Of a stretch of 64,000 nt of DNA, positions 47,521 through 56,735 are shown one piece after another. The stretch covers positions 372,001 to 436,000 of the forward strand of contig NZ_JAQZAL010000001.1 of assembly GCF_028737205.1 (NCBI RefSeq), written 5' to 3'. The DNA comes from Actinomycetospora lutea. GTDB lineage: Bacteria; Actinomycetota; Actinomycetes; Mycobacteriales; Pseudonocardiaceae. Made by a program: the position numbers and the translations under genes. The notes beneath the pieces are model-generated. The model searched no databases. It had not been told where the DNA came from and was given only the letters and a program-made list of their open reading frames with translations. The first letter of the stretch is position 1. Every line of letters begins with the position of its first letter.

Positions 47521-47543
47521 CGCCCGGACGTGTCGTCCGGGCG
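47521..47543 (-). terminator. Strong stem-loop after the crotonase gene
   Basis: CGCCCGGACG-TGT-CGTCCGGGCG has perfect 10-base arms and a 3-base loop, 26 bases after the stop of the minus-strand crotonase gene. This is a good factor-independent terminator for a high-GC genome. Confidence 0.7.
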
Positions 47544-47568
47544 TCCCCGCTCGGTCGGTCCTGCCCGG

Positions 47569-48348
47569 TCAGCGCCCCTTCCAGACCGGGGCGCGCTTCT
47601 CGGCGAACGCGGCGGCGCCCTCGCGGGCGTCCTCGCTGGAGAGCACCGGTCCGAGGATCTCGCCCTGGCGCGCCCACATCTCCGACGCGGGCCACGACGG
47701 CGACTCGACGATGACCTGCTTGCTCGCGCGCACGGCGAGCGGGCCGTTGGCACCGATCCGGGCCGCGAGCTCGCGGGCGCCCTCGAGCGCCCCGCCGGGT
47801 GCGGTCAGGTGGTTGACCAGGCCCCACCGGTGCGCGTCCGCCGCGGACATCGGGTCGCCGGTGAGGGCGAGCTCCATGGCGACGGTCCGCGGGATGCGCG
47901 CGGGCAGCCGGAGCAGCCCGCCCGCGGCGGCGGCCAGACCGCGCTTGACCTCGGGGATGCCGAAGCTCGCCTCCTCCGAGGCCACGACGAGGTCGCACGA
48001 GAGCGCGAGCTCGCAGCCCCCGGCCAGCGCCGGACCCTCGACCGCCGCGATCAGCGGCTTGGCCGGCGGGCGCTGGGTGATGCCCGCGAAGCCGCGGTCG
48101 CCGATGTGCGGGCGCTCGCCGCGCAGGAACGCCTTGAGGTCCATGCCGGCGCTGAAGAATCCACCCGCGCCCGTGAGGATGCCGGTGACCAGCTCGTCGT
48201 CGCCGTCGAGCTCGTCGAGGGCGTCGGCGATGCCCTGCGCGACCGCGGTGTTGACCGAGTTCCGGGCCTTCGGCCGGTCGATCGTGATGACCAGCGTGGT
48301 CCCGTCGCGCTCGGTGCGCAGGACGGTCTCCTCCTCGGCGGCGGTCAC
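47569..48348 (-). CDS. Enoyl-CoA hydratase/isomerase family protein
   Basis: The 259-residue crotonase has FFSAGMDLKAFLRGERP, GPALAGGCELALSCDLVVA (with Glu in the first catalytic position) and FGIPEVKRGLAAAAGG (Glu in the second). Both catalytic Glu residues are thus in place and hydratase activity is plausible. The GTG overlaps the stop of the SDR gene (GTGA), so they form one operon. Confidence 0.88.
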   Translation of the reverse strand: MTAAEEETVLRTERDGTTLVITIDRPKARNSVNTAVAQGIADALDELDGDDELVTGILTGAGGFFSAGMDLKAFLRGERPHIGDRGFAGITQRPPAKPLIAAVEGPALAGGCELALSCDLVVASEEASFGIPEVKRGLAAAAGGLLRLPARIPRTVAMELALTGDPMSAADAHRWGLVNHLTAPGGALEGARELAARIGANGPLAVRASKQVIVESPSWPASEMWARQGEILGPVLSSEDAREGAAAFAEKRAPVWKGR

Positions 48349-49103
48349 CGGGGCGCCATCCGGATCGCGCCGTCGAGGCGGATCGTCTCGCCGTTGAGCA
48401 TCGGGTTCTGCAGCATCGCGACCGCCATCTGCCCGTACTCGGCGGGGTCGCCCAGGCGGCGCGGGTTGGGCACCGAGTCGCCGAGGGCCTTGCGCACGTC
48501 CTCGGAGAGCGTCGCGAACAGCGGCGTGTCGAACAGGCCCGGGGCGATCGTGTTGACGCGGACCAGCTTGGAGGCCAGGTCGCGGGCCGCGCACAGGGTC
48601 ATCGACACGACCCCGCCCTTCGACGCCGAGTAGGCCATCTGCCCGATCTGGCCCTCGAACGCGGCCACCGACGCCGTCATGATCATCGCGCCGCGCTCGC
48701 CGTCGACCGGCTCGGTGCGCGCGATCGCCGCGCCGGCGAGGCGCAGGGCGTTGAACGAGCCGAAGAGGTTGACGCGGACGACCCGCTCGAAGGCCTCCAT
48801 GTCGCCGGGCTCGCCGTTCTTCTCCACGACGCGGGTGAGGCTGCCGATGCCGGCGCAGTGCACGAGCGCGCGGAACGGGCCCGCCGCCTCGGCCGCCGCG
48901 ACCGCGGAACCCAGGGCGTCGGCGTCGGTGACGTCGGCGGCCACGAACTCGCCCCCGAGGTCGGCGGCGACCTCCTTGCCGTTCGACGACGGCAGGTCGG
49001 CGACGACGACGCGGCCGCCCGCCGCGGTGATCGCCTTGGCGGTGGCCAGCCCGAGGCCGGACGCGCCGCCGGTGACGAGGGCCGAGACGCCCTGCAAGTC
49101 CAT
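48345..49103 (-). CDS. SDR family dehydrogenase, 3-hydroxyacyl-CoA dehydrogenase type 2-like
   Basis: The 252-residue protein is a classical SDR: ALVTGGASGLGLATAKAI, NAG-type HCAGIGS and the catalytic YSASKGG. Its length and features such as VEKNGEPGDMEAFERVVRVN resemble HSD17B10-type 3-hydroxyacyl-CoA dehydrogenases, which oxidise 3-hydroxyacyl-CoA in beta-oxidation. With the coupled crotonase it forms a two-step acyl-CoA unit. AAGGGA precedes the ATG. Confidence 0.88.
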   Translation of the reverse strand: MDLQGVSALVTGGASGLGLATAKAITAAGGRVVVADLPSSNGKEVAADLGGEFVAADVTDADALGSAVAAAEAAGPFRALVHCAGIGSLTRVVEKNGEPGDMEAFERVVRVNLFGSFNALRLAGAAIARTEPVDGERGAMIMTASVAAFEGQIGQMAYSASKGGVVSMTLCAARDLASKLVRVNTIAPGLFDTPLFATLSEDVRKALGDSVPNPRRLGDPAEYGQMAVAMLQNPMLNGETIRLDGAIRMAPR

Positions 49104-49145
49104 GATCAGGTCCCTTCGGTGACGGTGACGTGGACCGCACCATAA

Positions 49146-49163
49146 ACGGTCAGGGCTGACCGT
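49146..49163. promoter_or_regulatory. 18-base palindrome, probable TetR-type operator (copy 2)
   Basis: ACGGTCA-GGGC-TGACCGT is a perfect inverted repeat 43 bases before the SDR/crotonase operon. It shares its 6-base arms with 35100-35115. Confidence 0.55.
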
Positions 49164-49164
49164 G

Positions 49165-50373
49165 TCACCGGCCCCGGCTGCCGGTCCGCGTCCCGGTCAC
49201 GAGCGCCGCGACGGCGGCGACGAGCAGGGTGATCCCGGCGGCCACCGCGACCGCGGCGGCCGGGGCGACCCCGTCGATGAGCACGCCGGTGAGCGGGGCG
49301 GCGACGGTGGCGCCGACCATCAGCGCCGAGCCGTGCAGGCCCGTCGCGACCCCCCGCGCGTCGTCGGGTGCGAGGCGGCCCACCGTCTCGGCCGCCGCGG
49401 CCAGCGCGGGTGCGCAGAAGGCCCCGGCCGGCACCAGCAGCAGCGTCAGCGTCCACCACGGCCCGCCCAGGGCGACCGGGAGCGAGCCGAGCGCGAGCAG
49501 CCCGAGCAGGACCGCGGTGGGCGGCGGCCGCTGCGCCGCACCGTAGATCCAGCCGCCGACCAGCGACGCCGCGCACCAGACGGTGTTGGCCAGCGCGAAC
49601 CAGGCGGTCTCGTCGCGCGCGGTGAGCATCGCGACCACCGACAGCTCGGTGGCCGTGAGCATGAGGATCGCGGCGGCCGTCGAGGCCAGCGCCACGAGCA
49701 TCCCGCCGCGCAGCCACGTGCGCACCGGCGGCGCCGGGTGCTCGCCGGGACGCCGGCCCGCGGCGCGGACGGGCGGGTCGAGCCACCCGAGCGCGATCGT
49801 GGCCACGACGAACGCGGCGCCGACGAGCCACGTCCCGGTGCCGGGCAGCGTGAGCACCACGAGGGTGCCCAGGGCCGGGCCCACGGCGTAGGCGACCTCG
49901 GTCGACATCGCGTCGAGCGCGAACGCCGGGCGCTGGTGCTCGGCGGGCACGGACGCGGCCAGCGACTGGCGCACCACCGCGAAGGCGGGCGGCGCCAGCA
50001 GCCCGGCGCCGAGCGCTGCGGGCACGAGCGCGGCGGCGTCGAGGAACGGGACCATGCCCCAGAACACGGCCTGCGCGAGCCCGCAGAGCACGAGCACCCG
50101 GCGCAGACCGTGGCGGTCGACGAGGCGCCCCACGAACGGGGCACCGAGCGCGATGCCCGCGGTGACCGCGCCGCCGACCAGCCCGGCCGCGGCGAACCCC
50201 TGGTCGAGCCCGATCGCGACGTGCAGCGTGAGCACGACGCCGGTCGCGGTCACCGGCAGGCGCGCGGCGAACCCGATGGCGTAGAGGGGCGCGAGACCGG
50301 GCAGAACGAGCACCCTCCGGTAGGTGGCGACGCCGCCGCCGACCGCTCCCGCCACGCGTCCATCATCACCCAT
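49165..50373 (-). CDS. MFS transporter
   Basis: The 402-residue protein has about 12 hydrophobic helices and the motif GAPFVGRLVDRHGLRRVLVL in the loop after helix 2. It resembles drug or small-molecule exporters of the major facilitator superfamily, but the substrate is unknown. It is on the same strand as the SDR operon, with its stop next to the palindrome. Confidence 0.85.
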   Translation of the reverse strand: MGDDGRVAGAVGGGVATYRRVLVLPGLAPLYAIGFAARLPVTATGVVLTLHVAIGLDQGFAAAGLVGGAVTAGIALGAPFVGRLVDRHGLRRVLVLCGLAQAVFWGMVPFLDAAALVPAALGAGLLAPPAFAVVRQSLAASVPAEHQRPAFALDAMSTEVAYAVGPALGTLVVLTLPGTGTWLVGAAFVVATIALGWLDPPVRAAGRRPGEHPAPPVRTWLRGGMLVALASTAAAILMLTATELSVVAMLTARDETAWFALANTVWCAASLVGGWIYGAAQRPPPTAVLLGLLALGSLPVALGGPWWTLTLLLVPAGAFCAPALAAAAETVGRLAPDDARGVATGLHGSALMVGATVAAPLTGVLIDGVAPAAAVAVAAGITLLVAAVAALVTGTRTGSRGR

Positions 50374-50420
50374 CGGGCCACGCCGTTTCCGGGGCGAGGG
50401 CCACGGGGCACCTGCGCCGC

Positions 50421-51305
50421 ATGAGCGAGCCGCCCGTCCTCCCCACCGCCACCTACGCCGTCACCGGCGCGTCCGGCCACCTCGGACGCCTCGCGGTCGA
50501 CGCGCTGCTGCGTCGCGGCGTCCCGGCCCGCAACGTGTTCGCGCTGGTGCGCCACCCCGACAAGGCCGGCGACCTCGCCGACCTCGGCGTCGGCGTCCGC
50601 GAGGCCGACTACGACCGCCCGGAGACCCTCGACACCGCCCTCGAGGGCATCGAGCGGCTCCTGCTGGTGTCCAGCCCGACGGTCGGCAACCGCCTCGAGC
50701 AGCACACAGGAGTCCTGCGCGCCGCGGACGCCGCCGACGTCGGGTTCGTCGTCTACACGAGCGTGCTGCACGCCGACGAGACCGAGCTCGTCCTGGCGCC
50801 CGAGCACGCTGCCACCGAGGACGCCCTGCAGGGCTCGGGCCTGCCGTTCGCCGTCGCCCGCAACGGCTGGTACACGGAGAACTACACCGGTCGCCTCGAC
50901 GAGTACCTCGCCCGCGGCGAGATCGTCGGTGCCTCCGGCGACGGGCGGGTCTCCGCCGCGACCCGCGCCGACTACGCCGAGGCCGCCGTCTCGCTGCTCA
51001 CCGGCGACATCGCCGACCAGCAGGGCTACTGGGAGCTCGGCGGGCCGGCGTTCTCGATGGCCGACCTGGCCGCGACGATCACCGACGTCACCGGCACCCG
51101 GGTCACCTACCGCGACCTCCCGTCCGCCGAGTTCACCGACACGCTGCGCGCGGCGGGGGCCGACGAGGACACGGCCCGCTTCGTCACCGCGCTCGAGGAG
51201 TCGACGGCCAAGGGCGAGCTGGAGACCGACAGCCCGGCGCTCGAGAACCTGCTGGGTCGCGCGCCGACCTCCCTCGCCGACGCGATCCGGGCCGCGCGCC
51301 TGTAG
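50421..51305 (+). CDS. NAD(P)-binding NmrA/QorB-like protein
   Basis: The 294-residue protein has the Rossmann start YAVTGASGHLGRLAVDALL and the atypical-SDR order of QorB/YtfG: LLLVSSPTVGNRLEQH, FVVYTSVLHAD and ARNGWYTENY. E. coli YtfG reduces quinones with NADPH, so a quinone- or azo-reducing role is likely. The gene is divergent from the MFS gene with 47 bases between. Confidence 0.85.
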   Translation: MSEPPVLPTATYAVTGASGHLGRLAVDALLRRGVPARNVFALVRHPDKAGDLADLGVGVREADYDRPETLDTALEGIERLLLVSSPTVGNRLEQHTGVLRAADAADVGFVVYTSVLHADETELVLAPEHAATEDALQGSGLPFAVARNGWYTENYTGRLDEYLARGEIVGASGDGRVSAATRADYAEAAVSLLTGDIADQQGYWELGGPAFSMADLAATITDVTGTRVTYRDLPSAEFTDTLRAAGADEDTARFVTALEESTAKGELETDSPALENLLGRAPTSLADAIRAARL

Positions 51306-51326
51306 CCACGCGGTAGCTTCCGGGTC

Positions 51327-51782
51327 ATGGAGACCTTGCACGGACGCGAGGAGCTCCTCGCGTCGCTGGGCCGCGAGCTCGGGCCGGGGGAGTGGCTGGA
51401 GATCGGCCAGGACCGCATCGACGGGTTCGCCGACGTCACCGGCGACCACCAGTGGATCCACGTCGACCCCGAGCGCGCGGCCTCGGGACCCTTCGGCGCC
51501 ACCGTCGCCCACGGGTTCCTGACGCTCTCGCTCGTGCCGTTGCTGCTCGACGGGCTGCGCCGCGTCGAGGGCACGCGGATGGGCCTCAACTACGGCCTGG
51601 AGCGCGTCCGGTTCCCGTCGGCGGTGCGGTCGGGCACCCGGGTGCGGGCGCGCTCGACGCTGGTCGACGCCACCGACGTCGGCGACGGCGGGCTGCAGCT
51701 GGTCACCCGCGTGACGATCGAGGTCGAGGGCTCGGCGAAGCCGGCCTGCGTGGCCGACCTCGTCACCCGCGCCTACTTCTGA
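51327..51782 (+). CDS. MaoC family (R)-specific enoyl-CoA hydratase-like protein
   Basis: The 151-residue hotdog protein has the MaoC catalytic pattern FADVTGDHQWIHVDPERA (Asp and His of the hydratase site) and GPFGATVAHGFLTLSL. It probably hydrates trans-2-enoyl-CoA to (R)-3-hydroxyacyl-CoA. TAGCTT lies seven bases before the ATG and there is no ribosome site, so the transcript is leaderless. Confidence 0.88.
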   Translation: METLHGREELLASLGRELGPGEWLEIGQDRIDGFADVTGDHQWIHVDPERAASGPFGATVAHGFLTLSLVPLLLDGLRRVEGTRMGLNYGLERVRFPSAVRSGTRVRARSTLVDATDVGDGGLQLVTRVTIEVEGSAKPACVADLVTRAYF

Positions 51783-51868
51783 GGCCGGGGGTTGCCGGAC
51801 GACGCGGTCGGGTAAGTCATCGTTCACCGGACCGCGTCGGCGCGGGGCCGGACGAGGAGGTGGTCGTC

Positions 51869-52726
51869 ATGGACGCCCCCACACCGATCTGGCGGACCGG
51901 CGTCGACCCCGGCGGCGCGACCCTGCCCTTCCCCTCCTGGTGGCTCACGGCCACCGACCTCGTCCGCGCGTCGGTCGAGACGGCCGCGTGGCACACCGTG
52001 CGCCACGTCCTGCCGCAGGGCGGTCGGGGTGACGGACAGCCGGTGCTCGTCATCCCGGGGTTCGTGACCAGCGACATCACCACCGCGGCGTTGCGGGCCC
52101 ACCTGCGCACCCGGGGTTTCCACACCCACCGCTGGACCCTGGGCCTCAACCACGGGTTCACCGACGCGATCCTCGACGGCCTGATCGACCGCTTCGACGA
52201 GCTGCACGCGCGCCACGGGCGCCCGATCGCGATCGTCGGGTGGAGCCTGGGCGGTCTCATGGCGCGCTGGCTCGCACAGATCCGCCCGGACGCGGTCGAA
52301 CGCATCGTCTGTCTCGGCTCGCCGTGGCGGCCGGAGGCCGAGATCAACCGGGTCTCGGGCGCGTTCCGGGCCGCCGAGCGGCACTGGGGCTTCTCCGCCG
52401 ACACCGAGGACATCGTCGAGCTGATCCGCAGGCCGGTGCCGGTGCGCTCGATCGCGGTCTACTCGCCGTTCGACGGGCTGCTCCACGGCGACGGTTGTCG
52501 CCAGGACGACGGCGACCTCTGCGAGAACGTCGTCGTGCCGGGCAGCCACTGCGGGCTGACCCACAACCCCGCGGCGCTCGTGGCGGTGGCCGACCGGCTC
52601 GAGGTGCCGCTCGACCGCTGGCGGCCCTTCCGCTGGACCTCGGCGGTGTCGCACGGTCTGTCGGGCGACGGGCGCGACGGCGCCGACGCCTCGCCCGCTC
52701 CCGCACCCGTCCCGGCCGCCGCCTGA
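51869..52726 (+). CDS. Alpha/beta hydrolase, lipase-like
   Basis: The 285-residue protein has a hydrolase core: VLVIPGFVTSD (oxyanion region), the nucleophile elbow GWSLGG near residue 130, an Asp in YSPFDGLLHGD and a His in PGSHCGLTHN. It resembles cytosolic lipase/esterase-like proteins of actinobacteria; no signal peptide is seen. The last 30 residues are Ala/Pro-rich. GAGGAGG lies before the ATG. Confidence 0.8.
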   Translation: MDAPTPIWRTGVDPGGATLPFPSWWLTATDLVRASVETAAWHTVRHVLPQGGRGDGQPVLVIPGFVTSDITTAALRAHLRTRGFHTHRWTLGLNHGFTDAILDGLIDRFDELHARHGRPIAIVGWSLGGLMARWLAQIRPDAVERIVCLGSPWRPEAEINRVSGAFRAAERHWGFSADTEDIVELIRRPVPVRSIAVYSPFDGLLHGDGCRQDDGDLCENVVVPGSHCGLTHNPAALVAVADRLEVPLDRWRPFRWTSAVSHGLSGDGRDGADASPAPAPVPAAA

Positions 52727-52748
52727 ACCACGCCGCTGGGCAGTGACC

Positions 52749-52785
52749 GATCCCGGCCCACCGGCGCGCGCAGGAGACCGGGATC
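52749..52785 (+). terminator. Stem-loop after the lipase-like gene
   Basis: GATCCCGG (52749-52756) pairs with CCGGGATC (52778-52785), starting 22 bases after the stop. The loop is 21 bases, so it is only a moderate terminator. Confidence 0.4.
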
Positions 52786-52838
52786 TCACGCCGAGCTCCG
52801 CCGACGAGGTGTACGACAGTCGGTAGGAGGTGTGATCG

Positions 52839-53120
52839 ATGGCTGATGTGTCCCGACTTCCGTGGGCGATCACCGACCACTGGGACTGGCAGGTCCACGC
52901 GGCCTGCCGTGGCATGAACTCGGAGCTGTTCTTCCATCCCGACGGCGAGCGCGACCCCCGGCGCAGCCGGCGTGTGGCGGACGCCGCGCGCATCTGCGCC
53001 GGCTGCCCCGTCCGCGAGCCCTGCCGTGATTGGGCCCGGCGCGTGAACGAGCCCTACGGCGTGTGGGGCGGCGAGAGCGAACAGGAGCGGCGGGCGCACC
53101 TGTCGCGCAGCCACCACTGA
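52839..53120 (+). CDS. WhiB family iron-sulfur regulator
   Basis: The 93-residue protein has the four WhiB Cys residues (C23, C53, C56, C62) that bind a 4Fe-4S cluster, the G-V-W-G-G turn at 74-78 and a basic C-terminus. WhiB proteins bind the main sigma factor and act as redox-sensitive regulators of development, stress or drug resistance, only in actinobacteria. The subclass cannot be set from sequence alone. AGGAGG lies before the ATG. Confidence 0.93.
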   Translation: MADVSRLPWAITDHWDWQVHAACRGMNSELFFHPDGERDPRRSRRVADAARICAGCPVREPCRDWARRVNEPYGVWGGESEQERRAHLSRSHH

Positions 53121-53163
53121 CGCGCGACGCCGGGCCCGGGCCGGCCGTGCCAGGCTGGTGTTC

Positions 53164-53574
53164 ATGGACAAGCCCGCGGTGTGGGCCCGGGGCCGGCTCG
53201 CCGACGGCGACGGGCGCGTCGTCTGTCTCGACGTCAACGGCCTGTCGGTCGACTGCACGGTGCCGGCGGAGCACGGCGAGCCCGACGGCGCCACGTCGTA
53301 CGGGCTGCTCGCCGCCTCGCTCTCGTCGTGCACCGCCATGTCGGTGCGCACGTTCCTGCAGCGCTTCGGCGTCGACGGGTCGGGCGTCGAGGTCGACGTC
53401 TCCTTCGAGCCGGGCCCGCCCCCGGTCCTGCACCGGCGGGTGGGCCTCGCGGCCGATCTCGACACCGACCACCGTGCCCAGCTCGCCGCTGTCGTCGACA
53501 GCACGCCGGTGACGATCCTGCTGCGCGACGCCCTGGTGATCGTGACGCGCCTCGACGTCACCGCCCCCGGCTGA
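53164..53574 (+). CDS. OsmC family protein
   Basis: The 136-residue protein has the OsmC pattern: GATSYGLLAASLSSCTAMSV (one catalytic Cys) and a VEVDVSFEPG strand, with a second Cys earlier (VDCTVP). OsmC proteins reduce organic hydroperoxides or act as pocket proteins. A CAGGCT box lies seven bases before the ATG at 53164; the GTG at 53158 is less likely. Confidence 0.8.
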   Translation: MDKPAVWARGRLADGDGRVVCLDVNGLSVDCTVPAEHGEPDGATSYGLLAASLSSCTAMSVRTFLQRFGVDGSGVEVDVSFEPGPPPVLHRRVGLAADLDTDHRAQLAAVVDSTPVTILLRDALVIVTRLDVTAPG

Positions 53575-53581
53575 ACCGGGC

Positions 53582-53944
53582 TCAGGCGCCGCCGTCGAGC
53601 AGCGTGTGGAGGCGCACGATGCGCCCGCCCGCGGTCAGCGCGATGTCGGTGCCGGACACGACGGGCGCGCCGTCCGCAGGGCCGAACGCCCAGGTCAGCA
53701 CCCCGAGGTCGCCGCTGACGCGGACGGGATCGGTGGCGTGGAAGACGAACCCGGCCGGCGCGTCGCCGAGCAGCGCGGCGACCTTCGCGTCGATCGCGTC
53801 GCGCCCGTGCACGGCGCCCTCGGGGTCCTGGAACAGCACGTCCTGGTCGTACAGCTCGGCGATCACGGCGCGGCGGCGCCCGCCGTCGCGCTCACCGAAG
53901 ACCTCGAGGAGGTTGCGGATGAGGAGCTCGTCGACACCGGCCAT
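53582..53944 (-). CDS. SnoaL-like (NTF2 fold) protein
   Basis: The 120-residue protein has the SnoaL-like order NLLEVFGERDGGRRRAVIAE, DVLFQDPEGAVHGRDAIDAK and a final RIVRLHTLLDGG strand. It is a small pocket protein of unknown substrate. The end is 8 bases from the end of the convergent OsmC gene. It is divergent from lon. Confidence 0.75.
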   Translation of the reverse strand: MAGVDELLIRNLLEVFGERDGGRRRAVIAELYDQDVLFQDPEGAVHGRDAIDAKVAALLGDAPAGFVFHATDPVRVSGDLGVLTWAFGPADGAPVVSGTDIALTAGGRIVRLHTLLDGGA

Positions 53945-54034
53945 GCGGCGATCATGCCCGTCCCGCCGCCCCAGGAATACCGACGCCACTTCAACTCTTG
54001 TAGCTGCTATCAGAACGAGTGATGGGGTGACGAG

Positions 54035-56347
54035 ATGACCGAGCTGTTGCTGGTCCCCGTCGACGACAACGTGGTCTTCCCGGGCATGACCGTGGTGATC
54101 CCGGCCGCGGAGGTCGGGCCCGTCGAGGCGGGCGAGCAGGTCCTGCTCGTCCCGCGGCGCGAGGGCACGTTCGCCGAGGTCGGCACCGTCGCCGACGTCA
54201 GCGAGCGCACGCGCCTCCCGAACGGCGTGACCGCCGTGCAGCTGACCGGCGTCGCCCGCGGCCGCGCCGGGTCGGGACGCACCGACGACGACGGCCGCCT
54301 GCGCGTCGACGTGACGACCCACCCGGACGCCACCGAGCGCGACGGGCGGATCCGTGAGCTGGAGACCACCTACCGCGCCGTCGTCGAGGAGGTCCTCGAG
54401 CTGCGCGGTGACGACGGGCGCGGTGCCGCGTTCCTGCGCGGCATCGACGAGCCCGGCGCGCTGGCCGACACGGCCGGCTGGGCGCCGGAGATTCCCTACG
54501 ACGAGAAGGTGGCCCTGCTCGGGACGCTCGACGTCCGCGAGCGCCTGGAGCTCGCCCTGCGCCTGCAGCGCGAGCGGCTCGCCGAGCTGCAGGTGCGCAA
54601 GTCGCTGCGCGAGGACGTCGAGTCCGGCGCGGCCAAGCAGCAGCGCGAGTACGTGCTGCGCCGCCAGCTGGAGGCGATCCGCAAGGAGCTCGGCGAGGGC
54701 GGCGACGACGCCGGCTCCGGCGACGACTACCGCGCGAAGATCGCCGAGGCCGGCATGCCCGACCACGTGCGCGAGCAGGCCGAGCGCGAGCTCGCCCGCC
54801 TCGAGCGCGCCGGCGACCAGTCCGGCGAGTCGTCGATGATCCGGACCTACCTCGACTGGCTGCTCGCCCTGCCCTGGTCGCAGCGCTCCGCCGAGCAGCT
54901 CGACCCGACCGCGGCGCGCGGCGTCCTGGACGCCGACCACACCGGTCTCGAGGACGTGAAGGACCGCATCGTCGAGTACCTGGCCGTCCGCAAGCTGCGC
55001 CGCGACCGCGGCGTGGAGGAGGACAAGGCCGGCACCATCCTGACGCTGGTCGGCCCGCCCGGCACCGGCAAGACGTCGATCGGCGAGTCGGTCGCGCGGG
55101 CCATGGGCCGGGAGTTCGTCCGGATGTCGCTCGGCGGCGTCCGCGACGAGGCCGAGATCCGCGGTCACCGGCGGACCTACGTCGGCGCGCTGCCCGGACG
55201 CCTGGTGCGCGCGCTGCGGGACGCGGGCACGATGAACCCGGTGATCCTGCTCGACGAGGTGGACAAGGTCGGCGCCGACTGGCGCGGCGACCCGTCCGCC
55301 GCGCTGCTCGAGGTCCTCGACCCGGCGCAGAACCACGCGTTCCGCGACCACTACCTCGACGTCGAGATCGACCTGTCGCAGGTGGTGTTCCTGGCGACGG
55401 CGAACCAGACGGACACGATCCCGGGGCCGCTGCTCGACCGCATGGAGGTCATCTCCTTCGACGGCTACACCGTCGAGGAGAAGGTCGCGATCGCGCGGGA
55501 CCACCTGCTGCCACGCCAGGTCCGCGGCGCGGGTCTGACGCCCGACGACGTCACGGCCGACGAGTCGGCGCTGCGCCTCGTGGTGTCGGAGTACACCCGC
55601 GAGTCCGGCGTCCGCCAGCTCGACCGCTCGCTGGGCAAGCTGACCCGCAAGATCGCCACCGAGGTGGCGTCGGGTTCGGGTCCCGTGGTCGTCGACACCG
55701 AGGTCATCCGCCGGCACCTCGGCCGGCAGCGGGTCTTCACCGAGGCCGTCGCGCGGACCGCGGTCCCCGGCGTCGCGACCGGGATGGCCGTGACCGGGGC
55801 GGGCGGCGACGTCCTGTTCATCGAGGCGGCCGGGATGACGGGCGACGAGGGCCTGGTCCTGACCGGTCAGCTCGGCGACGTCATGAAGGAGTCGGCCCGG
55901 ATCGCCCTGTCGTGGGTGCGCTCGCACGCCGCGGAGCTGGGCATCGCGCAGGACGCGTTCACGGGACGCTCGTTCCACGTGCACGTCCCCGCGGGCGCGA
56001 TCCCGAAGGACGGACCCTCGGCCGGCGTCACCATGGCCACTGCGCTGGTGTCGCTGCTGACCGGGCGCCCCGTGCGGCACACGGTCGCCATGACCGGCGA
56101 GCTGACCCTGCAGGGGCGCGTCCTGCCGATCGGCGGGGTGAAGCAGAAGGTGCTGGCCGCGCACGCGGCGGGCCTGACGCAGATCGTCGTGCCGGAGCGC
56201 AACCGCGCCGACCTCGACGACGTGCCCGCCGACGTGGCCGCCCAGCTGGAGTTCCACCCGTCGATGACCATCACCGAGGTCCTCGACGTCGCCCTCGAGC
56301 CGGCGCCGGAGACGATCCCGGGCCAGGCCCTCGAGGTGGCGGCCTGA
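54035..56347 (+). CDS. lon: ATP-dependent Lon protease
   Basis: The 770-residue protein is a full LonA: an N-terminal substrate domain (residues 1-190), a coiled region (190-290), an AAA domain with Walker [10 protein letters not shown] near 339 and Walker B ILLDEVDK, and a protease domain with Ser662 in [12 protein letters not shown] and Lys705 in GGVKQK. It degrades misfolded and regulatory proteins in the cytoplasm. The upstream 90 bases are AT-richer than the surroundings (TTCAACTCTTGTAGCTGCTA near 53990), which fits a stress-controlled promoter. It is not found in all actinobacteria. The small HxlR gene follows at once. Confidence 0.95.
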   Translation: MTELLLVPVDDNVVFPGMTVVIPAAEVGPVEAGEQVLLVPRREGTFAEVGTVADVSERTRLPNGVTAVQLTGVARGRAGSGRTDDDGRLRVDVTTHPDATERDGRIRELETTYRAVVEEVLELRGDDGRGAAFLRGIDEPGALADTAGWAPEIPYDEKVALLGTLDVRERLELALRLQRERLAELQVRKSLREDVESGAAKQQREYVLRRQLEAIRKELGEGGDDAGSGDDYRAKIAEAGMPDHVREQAERELARLERAGDQSGESSMIRTYLDWLLALPWSQRSAEQLDPTAARGVLDADHTGLEDVKDRIVEYLAVRKLRRDRGVEEDKAGTILTLVGPPGTGKTSIGESVARAMGREFVRMSLGGVRDEAEIRGHRRTYVGALPGRLVRALRDAGTMNPVILLDEVDKVGADWRGDPSAALLEVLDPAQNHAFRDHYLDVEIDLSQVVFLATANQTDTIPGPLLDRMEVISFDGYTVEEKVAIARDHLLPRQVRGAGLTPDDVTADESALRLVVSEYTRESGVRQLDRSLGKLTRKIATEVASGSGPVVVDTEVIRRHLGRQRVFTEAVARTAVPGVATGMAVTGAGGDVLFIEAAGMTGDEGLVLTGQLGDVMKESARIALSWVRSHAAELGIAQDAFTGRSFHVHVPAGAIPKDGPSAGVTMATALVSLLTGRPVRHTVAMTGELTLQGRVLPIGGVKQKVLAAHAAGLTQIVVPERNRADLDDVPADVAAQLEFHPSMTITEVLDVALEPAPETIPGQALEVAA

Positions 56348-56348
56348 C

Positions 56349-56666
56349 ATGTGCCCGCGGGAACCGGTACCGCCCGAGGTGCGCGCGCTGACGGCACTGC
56401 TGGAGCGACGCTGGTCGCTCTCGGTGCTCTACGCCGCGCACCTCGGTGCGGTCCGGTTCTCCGAGTTCGAGCAGGCCCTCGGCCAGGTGCCGCCCGCGAC
56501 GCTCGCGGCGCGCCTGGCCGATCTCGAGTCCGCGGGGCTCGTCGAGCGGCGGGTGCTCGACACCCGCCCGCCCCGCACCGAGTACGCGCTCACCGCGGAG
56601 GGCCGCCGGCTCGCCCCGTTGCTGGAGGCGCTCACGGTGTGCAGTCGCGACCGCCGTCGTCCCTGA
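56349..56666 (+). CDS. Small HxlR family regulator
   Basis: The 105-residue protein is a single HxlR winged helix: LTALLERRWSLSVLYAAHLG, RFSEFEQALGQVPPATLAAR and VERRVLDTRPPRTEYALTAEG. A Cys at position 2 and one near the end (VCSRD) could sense redox changes, as in some quinone-sensing HxlR proteins. It starts one base after the lon stop, so it is made with Lon. Confidence 0.82.
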   Translation: MCPREPVPPEVRALTALLERRWSLSVLYAAHLGAVRFSEFEQALGQVPPATLAARLADLESAGLVERRVLDTRPPRTEYALTAEGRRLAPLLEALTVCSRDRRRP

Positions 56667-56735
56667 CCGGCGGTCACGCTGCGCGAATCGGACGCCCGAG
56701 ACGTCGACCGGACAGCCGAGCAGCGGTAGCGTCCG

